The notes: generated by a model from the letters alone, not told the origin. Positions 10,906 through 20,801 are shown, counted from the stretch's first letter. The stretch: 64,000 nucleotides of DNA from Paenibacillus albiflavus (GCF_004344915.1 NZ_SKFG01000017.1:1-64000); one strand, 5' to 3'. Made by a program: numbers and translations.

Positions 10906-10931
10906 GGACCACTGCTCGGTGGTCTTTTTTG
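10906..10931 (+). terminator. Terminator after rpmH
   Basis: GACCAC-TGCTCG-GTGGTC followed by six T lies six bases after the rpmH stop. rnpA has its own start region beyond it, so read-through or a second promoter is needed. Confidence 0.85.
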
Positions 10932-11037
10932 TTGATAATTTAAGATAACGTTATATTGCATCAGGTTTTGGTTAAGGATAGCTAATGTGCGGCAAAGTTA
11001 GAGGCTGCCGATTTAGCGGCTTGTTTGGGGTGAGGGT

Positions 11038-11391
11038 ATGGAAAGAGAATATCGACTCGCCAAGCGAGAAGATTTTAATAAGGTGTATCGAGCTGGCAAG
11101 TCGGTTGCGAATCACCAGTTCGTTCTCTACTATTATAAGCGATCAGGACAGGAGAACTTTCGACTTGGAATTTCGGCTTCCAAAAAAATCGGCAATGCGG
11201 TTGTACGCAATCGTATGCGCAGAATGATAAAAGAAATTGTCCGCCTGAATAACAATAAAATCGTCGGAGGCTACGATTATATCGTAATCGTGAGAAAGCC
11301 TGCCGTCACTTTGTCGTATCAAGAGTTAGAAAAAAGCGTTAAGCATGTGTTTCGCAAAGCTTCTTTAAATAAGACAGCCAGTATGATATAG
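11038..11391 (+). CDS. rnpA: Ribonuclease P protein component
   Basis: This 117-residue basic protein pairs with the RnpB RNA to mature the 5' ends of tRNAs. It opens MEREYRLAKREDFNKVYRAG. The signature helix is AVVRNRMRRMIKEIVR, the RNR motif that contacts RNase P RNA, and DYIVIVRKPA follows. GGGGTGAGGG precedes the ATG. The full-length copy 4 of the dispersed repeat separates it from yidC. Confidence 0.98.
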   Translation: MEREYRLAKREDFNKVYRAGKSVANHQFVLYYYKRSGQENFRLGISASKKIGNAVVRNRMRRMIKEIVRLNNNKIVGGYDYIVIVRKPAVTLSYQELEKSVKHVFRKASLNKTASMI

Positions 11392-11412
11392 TTTAAATGT
11401 TAGATTTGTCCA

Positions 11413-11506
11413 AAAGAAACGGTTTCACCCGTCTTAAAGGACGGATGCGATTCTTGGGGTATTACTTAGAAATTTATGACCCAAACGTTATAAATTCTAT
11501 AATACC
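11413..11506 (+). repeat. Dispersed hairpin repeat, copy 4 (full form)
   Basis: The first hairpin (CCGTC-TTAAAG-GACGG inside an AAGAAACG outer arm) is followed by the second (GTATTA and ATTTATGAC pairing with GTTATAAAT and TAATAC). It fills the gap between rnpA and yidC and would be transcribed ahead of yidC. Confidence 0.9.
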
Positions 11507-11580
11507 AAACAGAGTGCAAACGCACCTTGCAATGAAACGTTATTGTTTCGTGGATAGTATAAGATGTAGGAGGAGTACTT

Positions 11581-12387
11581 TTGACTCGACGTTTATGGCT
11601 CTTGGTCCCTGCTTCCTTGATGCTACTCGTTCTATCAGGATGCAGCAGTTCTGGATTATCTGTGCTTGATTACAATGATCCGACGAATAGTTTCTTTTCT
11701 AAATATTTAATTGTACCGCTTGCTAGTTTGATGGACTGGTTCGCAGGACTGTTATTCAATCAGTATGGCCTAGCGATTTTGGTCATCACAGTTTTGATTC
11801 GTTTGATCATCTTGCCACTATCACTCAAGCAATTCCGTTCCTCGAAGAAGATGCAAGAGCTTCAGCCTGAAATGAAGAAACTTCGTGATGAGCACAAAGC
11901 AAATCCGCAAAAAATGCAAGAAGAAACGATGAAGCTGTACCAAAAGCATGGCGTAAATCCACTTGCTGGATGTTTGCCTGCGATTGTACAAATGCCGATT
12001 CTAATTGCTCTTTATCAAGCGATTATGCGAAATCCGAACATTGTAGGACATGGTGAACATTTCTTATGGTTCCAGTTAGATCAACCAGAGAAAATTTGGC
12101 TTCCTATTATAGCGGCTGCTACAACGTATCTCCAGCAGTTGTTCATGCAATCCCAAATGAATTCTCAAATGCGAATTATCATGTTTATTTTCCCAGTCAT
12201 GATTTACGTAATGGCGCTTCAGTTCCCAGCAGCATTGGCGTTGTACTGGATTTATGGTAATATCTTCACATCTGTTCAATATTATTTCATGTACGGTGGT
12301 TTCAAAGGCAAGACTGCAGTAATTGAGCAATCGGCTCAATCAGGTAAGGGATCGAAGAAGAAATCGAATAAAAAAGCTTCCAAATAA
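11581..12387 (+). CDS. yidC: Membrane protein insertase YidC (SpoIIIJ type)
   Basis: This 268-residue lipoprotein inserts membrane proteins with or without SecYEG; SpoIIIJ homologues are also needed in sporulation. The signal peptide ends in lipobox LSGC (Cys21). The core starts at the LLFNQYGLAILVITVLIRLI segment with the conserved membrane-buried Arg, then the Met-rich cytoplasmic loop, then VNPLAGCLPAIVQMPILIALY. The tail is Lys-rich. The start is TTG at 11581, seven bases after AGGAGGAG. jag follows after 16 bases, the usual pair. Confidence 0.97.
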   Translation: MTRRLWLLVPASLMLLVLSGCSSSGLSVLDYNDPTNSFFSKYLIVPLASLMDWFAGLLFNQYGLAILVITVLIRLIILPLSLKQFRSSKKMQELQPEMKKLRDEHKANPQKMQEETMKLYQKHGVNPLAGCLPAIVQMPILIALYQAIMRNPNIVGHGEHFLWFQLDQPEKIWLPIIAAATTYLQQLFMQSQMNSQMRIIMFIFPVMIYVMALQFPAALALYWIYGNIFTSVQYYFMYGGFKGKTAVIEQSAQSGKGSKKKSNKKASK

Positions 12388-12403
12388 AAGGGTGAAGTTA
12401 CTG

Positions 12404-13024
12404 ATGAAGAATTTGATTGTCTCTGCTAAAACAATTGAAGAAGCTATCAAATCGGGACTTGCGCAATTGAATGTAACGGAAGATCGAGTGAAGGTAAACG
12501 TTCTGGAACAGCCAACCAAAGGCCTATTCGGCTTGTTTGGCTCCAAGAATGCGAAGGTTGAGCTCGAAGTGATCCCAGATCCAGTAGAAGAGGCGATTGT
12601 TTTCTTACAAGATTTGATGAAAGCAATGCAAATTTCTGTAACCATTAATAGATCCAAAGATAAAGAATATACATTGCTTGAGCTTTCTGGTCCAGAACTC
12701 GGCATATTGATTGGTAAAAGAGGGCAGACTTTAGATGCTCTGCAATATTTAGTTGGTATTGTAGCGAATCGTTATTCATCTTCCTTCATCCGCATTGTAT
12801 TAGATGCAGAGAATTTCCGCGAACGTCGCAAACAGACGCTCGAGGATCTAGCGAATAAATTAGCGAATCGTGTTCTTCGTACACGCAAAGATGTTGTACT
12901 TGAACCGATGAATGCTCAGGAACGCAAAGTAATTCACACGGTGTTGCAGAATCATGCGAATGTCAAAACGTTCTCGAAGGGCGAAGAACCTAATCGTCGC
13001 ATTGTGATTACAATGAGGACGTAA
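12404..13024 (+). CDS. jag: RNA-binding protein Jag/KhpB
   Basis: This 206-residue protein has an N-terminal Jag_N domain (MKNLIVSAKTIEEAIKSGL), a KH domain with the GPELGILIGKRGQTLDALQ loop near residues 100-120, and a C-terminal R3H domain. KhpB-type proteins bind many mRNAs and affect cell elongation; in Bacillus the gene is named spoIIIJ-associated. The ATG at 12404 is chosen because GGTGAAG precedes it and the Jag_N domain begins there, although the frame stays open upstream into yidC. Confidence 0.95.
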   Translation: MKNLIVSAKTIEEAIKSGLAQLNVTEDRVKVNVLEQPTKGLFGLFGSKNAKVELEVIPDPVEEAIVFLQDLMKAMQISVTINRSKDKEYTLLELSGPELGILIGKRGQTLDALQYLVGIVANRYSSSFIRIVLDAENFRERRKQTLEDLANKLANRVLRTRKDVVLEPMNAQERKVIHTVLQNHANVKTFSKGEEPNRRIVITMRT

Positions 13025-13037
13025 GTCAAGAATTAAT

Positions 13038-13075
13038 GGCAATGACACTTATGAACCAAGCGTCATTGCCTTTTT
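13038..13075 (+). terminator. Terminator after jag
   Basis: GGCAATGAC and GTCATTGCC form a perfect 9-bp stem with a 15-base loop, followed by TTTTTATTAG. Confidence 0.88.
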
Positions 13076-13155
13076 ATTAGTCTTATATAGAATAAAACTG
13101 TAGTGTAATAAATTCGAAGTGATAACGTTTCATCTTGGATTAGAGGTGGTTGTAC

Positions 13156-14532
13156 ATGTTGAATGATACGATTGCAGCGATATCGACGCCGCTTGGCGAA
13201 GGTGGTATCGCAGTCATCCGCGTGAGCGGCAGTGAAGCAGTTGCGATGGTTGATCGTATTTTTAAATCGAAAACAAGCCTGGCGGATGCGGCTACGCATA
13301 CCGTTCATTATGGTTATATTATAGATAACAATACGGGTAATAAGCTCGAGGAAGTCCTTGTGACCGTTATGCTGGCACCGCGTTCTTTTACAATGGAAGA
13401 TGTGGTAGAGGTAAGCTGTCATGGTGGCATTGTATCTGTACGCAAGGTGTTGGATTTAATTCTGGCTCAAGGCGTTCGCTTGTCTGAACCAGGAGAGTTC
13501 ACAAAGCGTGCTTTCTTGAGTGGCCGAATTGATTTGACGCAGGCGGAAGCCGTTATTGATTTGATCCGTGCCAAGTCTGATCGTGCATTTAGTGTGGCTT
13601 TGAAACAGGTTGAGGGGAATTTGTCGAAACGAATCAAAGAGCTTCGTTATGAGCTGGTTGAATTGATGGCTCATATTGAGGTGAACATCGATTACCCTGA
13701 GCATGATGTAGAAGAGATGACGAATGCTTTTATTAAGACGAAATGCGAGACGGTGATGGGGCAGATTGATACTTTGCTTCATACCGCAGAGCAGGGCAAG
13801 ATTTTAAGAGAAGGTATCGTGACTGCGATTGTAGGTAAACCGAATGTAGGCAAGTCTTCATTATTGAATGCACTTGCACAAGACAATCGTGCGATTGTTA
13901 CAGATATACCTGGAACGACACGTGACGTCATTGAAGAGTACGTCAATATCGGCGGTATTCCACTTAAGCTTTTGGATACGGCTGGCATTAGGGAAACAGA
14001 AGATGTGGTTGAGCAGATCGGTGTAGAACGTTCACGTTCTGCAGTGACAGACGCAGATCTTATTCTGTTTATGATCAGCCAAGCGGATGCGCTAAATGCG
14101 GAAGATTATGCGATGATTGACCTTATGAAGAATAAGCAAACCATTGCCATTCTTAATAAAATGGATTTGCCCACGCAGCTTGATCGCGGCGTGATTGAAT
14201 CTTATTTTGCCAAGGATCAAATTGTTGAATTGTCTCTAATTGAGGGCCAGGGTCTGGCTGATCTGGAGAAAGCTATTTCGCTTATGTTCTTTGAAGGCAG
14301 TATTGAAAGCAGTGATTTGACGTATGTAAGTAATGTTCGACATATCCAATTGCTGAAGCAGGCGAAACGCTCACTTGAAGATGCTCTGACAGCGAATGAG
14401 ACTTATGTGCCGATTGATATGATACAGATTGATATTAGAGCGGCTTGGGAGCAGTTAGGCGAAGTGATCGGTGATGCTGTAGCTGAGTCGTTGATTGATC
14501 AGATTTTCTCGCAGTTCTGTCTGGGTAAATAA
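13156..14532 (+). CDS. mnmE: tRNA modification GTPase MnmE
   Basis: This 458-residue enzyme works with MnmG to install the cmnm5 group on wobble uridine U34 of several tRNAs, using a folate one-carbon donor. The N-terminal folate-binding domain starts LNDTIAAISTPLGEGGIAVI. The inserted G domain has G1 GKPNVGKSS, G3 DTAGI and G4 NKMD. The C-terminal CLGK is the catalytic Cys motif of the family. AGAGGTGG lies six bases before the ATG at 13156; a TTG two codons upstream is unlikely. mnmG follows after 15 bases. Confidence 0.98.
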   Translation: MLNDTIAAISTPLGEGGIAVIRVSGSEAVAMVDRIFKSKTSLADAATHTVHYGYIIDNNTGNKLEEVLVTVMLAPRSFTMEDVVEVSCHGGIVSVRKVLDLILAQGVRLSEPGEFTKRAFLSGRIDLTQAEAVIDLIRAKSDRAFSVALKQVEGNLSKRIKELRYELVELMAHIEVNIDYPEHDVEEMTNAFIKTKCETVMGQIDTLLHTAEQGKILREGIVTAIVGKPNVGKSSLLNALAQDNRAIVTDIPGTTRDVIEEYVNIGGIPLKLLDTAGIRETEDVVEQIGVERSRSAVTDADLILFMISQADALNAEDYAMIDLMKNKQTIAILNKMDLPTQLDRGVIESYFAKDQIVELSLIEGQGLADLEKAISLMFFEGSIESSDLTYVSNVRHIQLLKQAKRSLEDALTANETYVPIDMIQIDIRAAWEQLGEVIGDAVAESLIDQIFSQFCLGK

Positions 14533-14547
14533 AGGGGGGTATTCATA

Positions 14548-16443
14548 ATGAGTTATGTAGCTGGTGACTATGACGTAATTGTAATCGGAGCGGGACATGC
14601 AGGGTGTGAGTCTGCACTAGCTGCTGCACGTATGGGCTGTGAGACGCTGCTAATTACAATTAATTTAGATATGGTTGCTTTCATGCCATGCAATCCGTCG
14701 ATTGGCGGGCCTGCTAAAGGGCATGTCGTGCGTGAAATCGATGCGCTTGGCGGTGAGATGGGGCGCAATATTGATAAAACATTTATCCAAATGCGTATGC
14801 TGAACACGGGTAAAGGACCTGCTGTTCACGCTTTGCGTGCGCAAGCCGATAAATTTATGTATCAGCAAGTGATGAAGGAGACGATCGAGAGGACGCCTAA
14901 GCTGACGCTAAGACAAGGCATGGTGGATGACCTTGTAGTGGAGGATGGCGTGGTTAAGGGTGTTATTACGAAGACAGGCGCACAATATAATGCCAAAGCG
15001 GTTGTACTGACTACAGGTACGTACTTGCGCGGCAAAGTGATTATGGGCGAGCTGATGTATGAGAGCGGTCCTAACAATCAACAACCTTCTATTAAGCTGT
15101 CGGAAAACTTGCTTAAGCTTGGTTTTGATCTTGTACGTTTCAAAACAGGTACGCCGCCTCGTATTCACAAGGACTCGATTGATTTTGATCAAACGACGAT
15201 TCAGCCTGGTGATGAGGAGCCGAAGTTCTTCTCTTATGAGACAACGACAAGCACTAACAAGCAATTGCCATGCTGGTTAACGTATACGTCCGAAGATACA
15301 CATCAGGTCATTACGGATAATCTGCACCGTGCACCGATGTTCTCGGGCGCCATTAAAGGTACGGGACCTCGTTATTGCCCATCGATTGAGGATAAAATTG
15401 TTCGTTTTGCCGATAAGCCGAAGCATCAAATTTTCCTAGAGCCGGAAGGACTTAATACGTCAGAGTATTATGTGCAAGGGCTATCGACGTCGATGCCGGA
15501 GGATGTGCAGCTTCGTATTCTGCGTTCGATTCCTGGTCTAGAGCGTGCAGAAATGATGCGTAATGGTTATGCGATCGAATATGATGCAGTCGTTCCAACG
15601 CAGCTTAAGCCGACGCTTGAGACGAAAGTGATTAACGGTTTATTTACAGCAGGTCAGATTAACGGAACTTCTGGATACGAAGAAGCAGCGGGTCAAGGCA
15701 TCATGGCAGGAATTAATGCGGCTTGTCTCGTACAAGATAAAGAGCCAGTCATTCTTGACCGCTCTGAAGGCTATATTGGCGTCCTAATCGATGATTTGGT
15801 TACTAAGGGTACGAATGAGCCATACCGTCTGCTAACATCTCGTGCGGAGTATCGTTTGCTGCTTCGCCATGATAATGCGGATATGCGTCTGACTCCAATC
15901 GGACATGAGATCGGGCTCATTACGGAAGAACGTTATCAAGCATTTCTTAACAAAAAGGAGCTTGTTGAACAGGAAATCGAGCGTCTGCAAATGACAAAAG
16001 CTCGTCCAGATGAACAACTTACGAATTTATTAAACAGTATAGGTTCCGCACCGCTTGTGAATGCAGTTGATCTGCTATCTCTGCTGCGTAGACCTGAGAT
16101 TCTATATCGTCATATTGAACAGCTTTCTCCTTCTCCTATTGAGTTAACCGATGATATGAAGGAGCAAGTAGAGATTCAAACGAAATATGCAGGTTATATC
16201 GATAAGCAATTAACACAGGTGAATAAGCTTCGCAAGATGGAAATGAAGAAGATTCCTGACGATATAATATATGAGGAAGTCTACGGTATCGCAACAGAAG
16301 CGAAGCAGAAGCTAAACAAAATTCGACCTGTTTCGATTGGCCAAGCGAGTCGTATTTCGGGTGTAACGCCTGCGGATATCTCCATTCTGCTTGTCTATTT
16401 GGAGCACTATAACCGCGTTACAGCAGCGAGAGCACAAGGATAA
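14548..16443 (+). CDS. mnmG: tRNA uridine-5-carboxymethylaminomethyl synthesis enzyme MnmG
   Basis: This 631-residue FAD protein is the partner of MnmE in tRNA U34 modification. The FAD motif is GAGHAG (residues 14-19). The family signatures [23 protein letters not shown] and [16 protein letters not shown] are both present. The C-terminal helical part, [23 protein letters not shown], binds MnmE. The length is normal. AAAGGGGGG precedes the ATG. It lies between mnmE and rsmG in one operon. Confidence 0.98.
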   Translation: MSYVAGDYDVIVIGAGHAGCESALAAARMGCETLLITINLDMVAFMPCNPSIGGPAKGHVVREIDALGGEMGRNIDKTFIQMRMLNTGKGPAVHALRAQADKFMYQQVMKETIERTPKLTLRQGMVDDLVVEDGVVKGVITKTGAQYNAKAVVLTTGTYLRGKVIMGELMYESGPNNQQPSIKLSENLLKLGFDLVRFKTGTPPRIHKDSIDFDQTTIQPGDEEPKFFSYETTTSTNKQLPCWLTYTSEDTHQVITDNLHRAPMFSGAIKGTGPRYCPSIEDKIVRFADKPKHQIFLEPEGLNTSEYYVQGLSTSMPEDVQLRILRSIPGLERAEMMRNGYAIEYDAVVPTQLKPTLETKVINGLFTAGQINGTSGYEEAAGQGIMAGINAACLVQDKEPVILDRSEGYIGVLIDDLVTKGTNEPYRLLTSRAEYRLLLRHDNADMRLTPIGHEIGLITEERYQAFLNKKELVEQEIERLQMTKARPDEQLTNLLNSIGSAPLVNAVDLLSLLRRPEILYRHIEQLSPSPIELTDDMKEQVEIQTKYAGYIDKQLTQVNKLRKMEMKKIPDDIIYEEVYGIATEAKQKLNKIRPVSIGQASRISGVTPADISILLVYLEHYNRVTAARAQG

Positions 16444-16454
16444 AGGATGAATAC

Positions 16455-17183
16455 ATGATGGATGCATTGCAAGAACAATTTGCTGCCGAGCTTAGCAAGC
16501 ATGGTCTGACATTATCTGCACGTCAAGCTCAGCAGTTTGAAGCTTATTATCAATTGCTTGTTGAATGGAATGAGAAAATAAATCTTACGGCAATTACGGA
16601 ACGGTCGGAGGTTTATTGGAAGCATTTTTACGATTCGATTTCACTGGCTTTCTATAAAGACATGAATCAAGTGAAAACGATGGCTGATATTGGCTCTGGA
16701 GCGGGATTCCCAGGCATTCCACTCAAAATTATTTTTCCAGACCTCAAGCTTACCATCGTAGATTCTCTCAATAAGCGAATTAACTTCTTGAATCTGCTTG
16801 CGGATACACTTGAGTTATCGAATGTGAACTGCGTCCATGGAAGAGCAGAGGATGTTGCAAGAACGCCTGAGCACCGTGATCACTATGATCTTGTAACGGC
16901 AAGGGCTGTTGCAAGGCTCAGCGTATTGAACGAGTTCTGTCTGCCTTTTGTGAAGCCAGGCGGCATGTTCGTTGCTATGAAGGGTTCTGAAGTAGAGAAC
17001 GAGATTGAAGAATCATCCTTCAGCTTAAGAGAGCTTAGCGCCAAACGCGTGAGAATTGATCGGATGGAGCTGCCTGTAGTAGAGGGCATCAGACACTTTG
17101 TTCATATTACCAAGACAGCACCGACAGCTAAGAAATACCCGCGTAAAGCGGGCACTCCACTAAAGCAGCCTCTAATTAAATAG
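16455..17183 (+). CDS. rsmG: 16S rRNA (guanine-527-N7)-methyltransferase RsmG
   Basis: This 242-residue enzyme uses S-adenosylmethionine to methylate G527 of 16S rRNA; loss of RsmG gives low-level streptomycin resistance in several bacteria. The SAM-binding motif is MADIGSGAGFPGIPLKI, and DLVTARAVARL follows in the family order. The C-terminal tail is Lys-rich. ATG at 16455 or the next codon at 16458 could start it. It begins 11 bases after mnmG. A weak inverted repeat, AAGCAGCC...GGCTGCTT (17163-17193), spans the stop but lacks a T-run. Confidence 0.97.
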   Translation: MMDALQEQFAAELSKHGLTLSARQAQQFEAYYQLLVEWNEKINLTAITERSEVYWKHFYDSISLAFYKDMNQVKTMADIGSGAGFPGIPLKIIFPDLKLTIVDSLNKRINFLNLLADTLELSNVNCVHGRAEDVARTPEHRDHYDLVTARAVARLSVLNEFCLPFVKPGGMFVAMKGSEVENEIEESSFSLRELSAKRVRIDRMELPVVEGIRHFVHITKTAPTAKKYPRKAGTPLKQPLIK

Positions 17184-17485
17184 ATGGCTGCTTCATGACT
17201 GTTTTACTAACATAGAGCTGATGTGATTGTAATTAAATATAATTTATGTAAAATATTACTATTTTAATATTTTACTAGGATTGTTTAGTTGTATTATGAA
17301 AAAGACTAAATTCCACTAATGTCTAGAGTTATATTTTGCTTGGTTAATTGAGGTCAATACAAAAGTAAGTACTTTACACGTGCGTAGTGACCGCTGCGAG
17401 TATGGATCATTCTTAGCTATTTGGCAAGCACTGATTATTGTTTTGAGCTATTAATGTTCAATCTCTTTTACATATATTTCGTCAA

Positions 17486-17501
17486 TGTTTCACGTGGAAC
17501 A
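17486..17501. promoter_or_regulatory. parS: parS centromere site upstream of noc
   Basis: TGTTTCACGTGGAACA matches the 16-bp Bacillales parS consensus, with a single departure from perfect symmetry. It is identical to the parS inside parB. The 683-base gap between rsmG and noc is AT-rich and otherwise shows no gene that I can support. Confidence 0.93.
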
Positions 17502-17866
17502 TTAATTGTAATTGTCTTTGATGGCGTAGCTGAGTACGATGCAGGAAATCATTCAATGAATGTAGAATATAGGATACGAACTATTAATGGGCTTGAACCT
17601 ATTAGATGGGAATATTAAGCCTATTAATAGATGAAGCTCATACTACAATGGAAATTGTAATCATGTTTATTGATTAATAGATTTAGTTCCTGATACAATT
17701 TCATTACTCGCTATTTATGATCAAGAAAATACGAGGCACACAAGATAATGAACTCAGTGTAGATATAGACATAACATAAATAAATCTTGATTGATGCTCG
17801 ATAAGATATTATGAAATTAATTCTCTTGCATAACATTTTTCGGGGGAAGTAGGGTGGTTTTATAAT

Positions 17867-18685
17867 ATGAAAGAACAATTCTCTAAGCTATTCGGTTTTA
17901 CAGAAAAGGGACCAACTGATGAAGTTAAGAATATTCCAGTAGGTGAGATCCTTCCAAGTCCATATCAACCTAGAACGGTTTTTAGCGATGATAAAATAGA
18001 TGAGTTATGTCGCACCATTCGGACACATGGCGTTATCCAACCAATCGTTGTTCGGATTACGAATAATCAATATGAATTAATCGCTGGAGAACGTCGGTTA
18101 AGAGCTGTAAAAAAGCTAGGGTTAGAAACGATCCCTGCAATCATTCGAGAATTCAATGATTCTCAATCTGCATCGATTGCATTGATTGAAAACTTACAGC
18201 GTGAGAATCTGACGGCAATTGAAGAAGCAATTGCTTACCAGCAGCTTATTGAACATCAGAGTTTAACACAGGAAAGTTTGGCTCAACGTCTGGGTAAAAG
18301 TCAATCAACGATAGCCAATAAAATTCGATTGCTGCAATTATCAGAACCGATTCGTACAGCTTTATTAGAACGTAAAATTACGGAACGTCATGCAAGAGCC
18401 TTACTAGCTTTAGATACGGAAGAATTGCAGCTTAAAGTACTAGATGAAATTATCGCAAAAGAACTAAATGTAAAGCAAACGGAAATTAGAATTCAATTCC
18501 TAAAGGAACTAACGAATAAGCCTAAAAAGGCAAAACGTGTATCTTATACGAAGGATGTACGTCTTGCTCTGAACACCATTCGTCAATCGGTACAGATGGT
18601 CACAAGTTCGGGGCTGAATATTAATACTTCAGAAGAAGATTATGAAGATCATTATGAAATTGTGATTAAAATTCCTAAACGCTAA
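17867..18685 (+). CDS. noc: Nucleoid occlusion protein Noc
   Basis: This 272-residue ParB-family protein spreads on DNA as a CTP-dependent clamp and blocks division over the nucleoid. It starts [11 protein letters not shown], an amphipathic N-terminal stretch like the membrane-targeting helix of Bacillus Noc. The CTP-binding motif is GERR (74-77). The recognition helix is KSQSTIANK (144-152); Gln and Lys here mark Noc specificity for NBS, not parS. AGGGTGG precedes the ATG. A terminator follows, so it is a separate unit from parA-parB. Confidence 0.95.
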   Translation: MKEQFSKLFGFTEKGPTDEVKNIPVGEILPSPYQPRTVFSDDKIDELCRTIRTHGVIQPIVVRITNNQYELIAGERRLRAVKKLGLETIPAIIREFNDSQSASIALIENLQRENLTAIEEAIAYQQLIEHQSLTQESLAQRLGKSQSTIANKIRLLQLSEPIRTALLERKITERHARALLALDTEELQLKVLDEIIAKELNVKQTEIRIQFLKELTNKPKKAKRVSYTKDVRLALNTIRQSVQMVTSSGLNINTSEEDYEDHYEIVIKIPKR

Positions 18686-18701
18686 TGAATACATTAAAGA
18701 C

Positions 18702-18735
18702 AAGACCTCAGTATAGGACCTGAGGTCTTTTTTTG
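18702..18735 (+). terminator. Terminator after noc
   Basis: GACCTCA and TGAGGTC form a 7-bp stem with a 10-base loop, followed by eight T. It lies 18 bases after the noc stop. Confidence 0.88.
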
Positions 18736-18958
18736 TGAGTGGATGTAGTAAATCAATCTTGAAATATGATAGAATAGAATTATCGTCTCAAAAAATAATG
18801 AATTTCAGTAGTTATGGGATGGATAGGTCGATTTTTATTGTCTATGTATAAATATTTATCCATTTGTGTACGTGAATACTACATATTCAGTGCTCAATTA
18901 TGATCTTATTAATAGATCAGATGTATAAGTTATACACTTTTACTTTCTGAACTATCAC

Positions 18959-19003
18959 GCAGAAATGCGCACGTCCTTAAGGACGGTGAAATTGTTTCTA
19001 CTT
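18959..19003 (-). repeat. Dispersed hairpin repeat, copy 5 (short, diverged)
   Basis: The minus strand reads AAGTAGAAACAATTTCACCG then TCCTTAAGGACGTGCGCATTTCTGCG. The inner CGTCCTTAAGGACG stem is perfect and the outer arms are worn. It lies in the 370-base gap between noc and parA, which holds no gene. Confidence 0.75.
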
Positions 19004-19055
19004 GTATGAATCAAATTAACGTGATTGCAGATTTAATAATTGAGGTGAGTTAGCT

Positions 19056-19829
19056 TTGGCTAAAATATTAGCAATTACAAATCAAAAGGGTGGCGTAGGA
19101 AAAACAACGACATCCGTAAATTTAGGCGCCTCATTGGCATCACTTGGCAAGAAGGTGTTGCTAGTCGATATTGATCCGCAGGGTAATACAACAAGTGGTA
19201 TCGGGATTAATAAAGCTGACGTTCAATATTGCATTTATGATGTCATTATTAACGATATTCATCCAAATGACGCAACAGTTGACACGAATATACCGAATTT
19301 GAAAATAATCCCTGCTACAATTCAATTAGCGGGAGCTGAAATTGAGTTAGTGCCTACAATTTCGCGTGAGGTTCGGTTGAAGAAGTCTTTGAATCTACTG
19401 CGTCATTTATATGATTATATTTTAATTGATTGTCCTCCCTCACTGGGTATTCTGACGGTCAATTCATTAACAGCTGCTGATTCTGTCATTATTCCAATTC
19501 AATGTGAATATTACGCGCTTGAAGGCTTATCTCAGCTCTTAAATACAGTTCGTCTTGTACAGAAGCATCTGAATACAAGTCTTCAAATTGAAGGTGTGTT
19601 ATTAACGATGTTTGATGCAAGAACAAACCTCGGTATACAAGTAATAGAAGAAGTTAAAAAATATTTTCAACAAAAAGTATATGAAACGGTTATACCAAGA
19701 AATGTTCGTTTAGGCGAAGCGCCGAGCCATGGGCAATCGATCATTACTTACGACCCTCGCTCCAAAGGTGCTGAGGTGTATCTCGAACTTGCAAAGGAAG
19801 TGATCTCCCATGAGCAAGCGGTTAGGTAA
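19056..19829 (+). CDS. parA: Chromosome partitioning ATPase ParA (Soj)
   Basis: This 257-residue deviant Walker ATPase acts with ParB in origin segregation and, in Bacillus, modulates DnaA and sporulation genes. The deviant Walker A is KGGVGKTT (11-18) with the signature Lys, and Walker B is LIDCPPSLG. The start is TTG at 19056, after TGAGGTGAG. Its 3' end overlaps parB by 20 bases, implying translational coupling. Confidence 0.98.
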   Translation: MAKILAITNQKGGVGKTTTSVNLGASLASLGKKVLLVDIDPQGNTTSGIGINKADVQYCIYDVIINDIHPNDATVDTNIPNLKIIPATIQLAGAEIELVPTISREVRLKKSLNLLRHLYDYILIDCPPSLGILTVNSLTAADSVIIPIQCEYYALEGLSQLLNTVRLVQKHLNTSLQIEGVLLTMFDARTNLGIQVIEEVKKYFQQKVYETVIPRNVRLGEAPSHGQSIITYDPRSKGAEVYLELAKEVISHEQAVR

Positions 19830-20676
19830 AGGACTTGATGCATTAATCGATAATCTTCACATTAATGAAGATGATAAGGTTGTACAAATTCCACTTAGTC
19901 AGCTTAGAGCCAATCCTTATCAACCAAGAAAAGCTTTTGACGATGACAGCATTCAAGAATTAGCTGTATCTATTAAAGAGCATGGTGTAATTCAACCTAT
20001 CATTGTTCGTAATGTGATCAAAGGTTATGAGATTATTGCAGGGGAGAGACGATTCAGAGCATCTCAAATCGCGAATATTGCAACAATCCCAGCAGTTATC
20101 CGTAAACTAACGGATCAGCAGGTAATGGAGATTGCATTAATCGAGAACGTACAACGTGAAGATTTGAATGCAATGGAAATTGCGATTGCTTACCAGAATC
20201 TGATTGAAGCATTTTCATTAACTCAAGAAGAGCTATCTGTTAAGGTGGGTAAGAGTCGTTCGCATATTGCAAACTTCCTTCGTTTATTACAATTACCTGA
20301 CAATGTAAAAGAATATGTTTCACGTGGAACATTATCAATGGGACATGCTCGTGCATTAGTTGGCGTGAAGGATGTAAAATTGCTTAAATCTTTGGCAGAA
20401 AAATGTATAGCGGAGCAGTGGAGTGTTCGTCAGTTAGAAGAAGAACTGAAAATGCTTGAAGAAGCTAAGAATGCTGCTAAACCGGTAGCAACGGAGAAGA
20501 AGAAGGATAAGAAAAAAGATCCTTATATTCAACAAGCTGAAGAGCATTTGCGTGAAAGATTCCAAACGACAGTTACCATCCATCACTTGGACAATAAAGG
20601 CAAGATTGAACTGAAATATTATTCTAGTGATGATCTTGAGCGTATACTAGAATTGTTGCAAAAGAAAATAGATTAA
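19810..20676 (+). CDS. parB: Chromosome partitioning protein ParB (Spo0J)
   Basis: This 288-residue CTPase binds parS and slides on DNA as a clamp, recruiting SMC and regulating ParA. The N-terminal domain has NPYQPR and the CTP motif GERR (78-81). The recognition helix KSRSHIANF (147-155) carries the Arg and Phe typical of parS-binding ParB, in contrast to the Noc helix. A Lys-rich linker (around 235) precedes the C-terminal dimer domain. The codons for VSRGT encode a parS site, as in Bacillus spo0J. Confidence 0.98.
   Translation: MSKRLGKGLDALIDNLHINEDDKVVQIPLSQLRANPYQPRKAFDDDSIQELAVSIKEHGVIQPIIVRNVIKGYEIIAGERRFRASQIANIATIPAVIRKLTDQQVMEIALIENVQREDLNAMEIAIAYQNLIEAFSLTQEELSVKVGKSRSHIANFLRLLQLPDNVKEYVSRGTLSMGHARALVGVKDVKLLKSLAEKCIAEQWSVRQLEEELKMLEEAKNAAKPVATEKKKDKKKDPYIQQAEEHLRERFQTTVTIHHLDNKGKIELKYYSSDDLERILELLQKKID
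20316..20331. promoter_or_regulatory. parS: parS centromere site inside parB
   Basis: TGTTTCACGTGGAACA lies in the parB coding frame and encodes VSRGT. Bacillus subtilis also has a strong parS at the equivalent place in spo0J. Confidence 0.96.
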
Positions 20677-20713
20677 TTCATAGGTTTCATTGTCGTTAAC
20701 TATAATAAATTGA

Positions 20714-20801
20714 ATGGCATACCCGATTGTTCTCTCAAGAAACCAAGGATTGACTGGATAAGTCAATATCGTTTCGATCAGAACTGATTCAGGTATGCCA
20801 T
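20714..20801. ncRNA. Possible multibranched RNA or complex terminator after parB
   Basis: ATGGCATACC (20714-20723) and GGTATGCCAT (20792-20801) form a perfect 10-bp stem that encloses 68 bases. Inside, TTGACT-GGATA-AGTCAA forms a second perfect hairpin and GATCAG-AAC-TGATT a third. The result would be a closed multi-branch fold starting 37 bases after the parB stop. Only TCTTTAATG follows, which is weak for a terminator. I recognise no RNA family. Confidence 0.45.

Noticed and set aside
17421-17618. 65-codon open frame upstream of noc
   Set aside because: It has no ribosome-binding site and no family features, and it merely reads through the parS site, which happens to give VSRGTL as in ParB.
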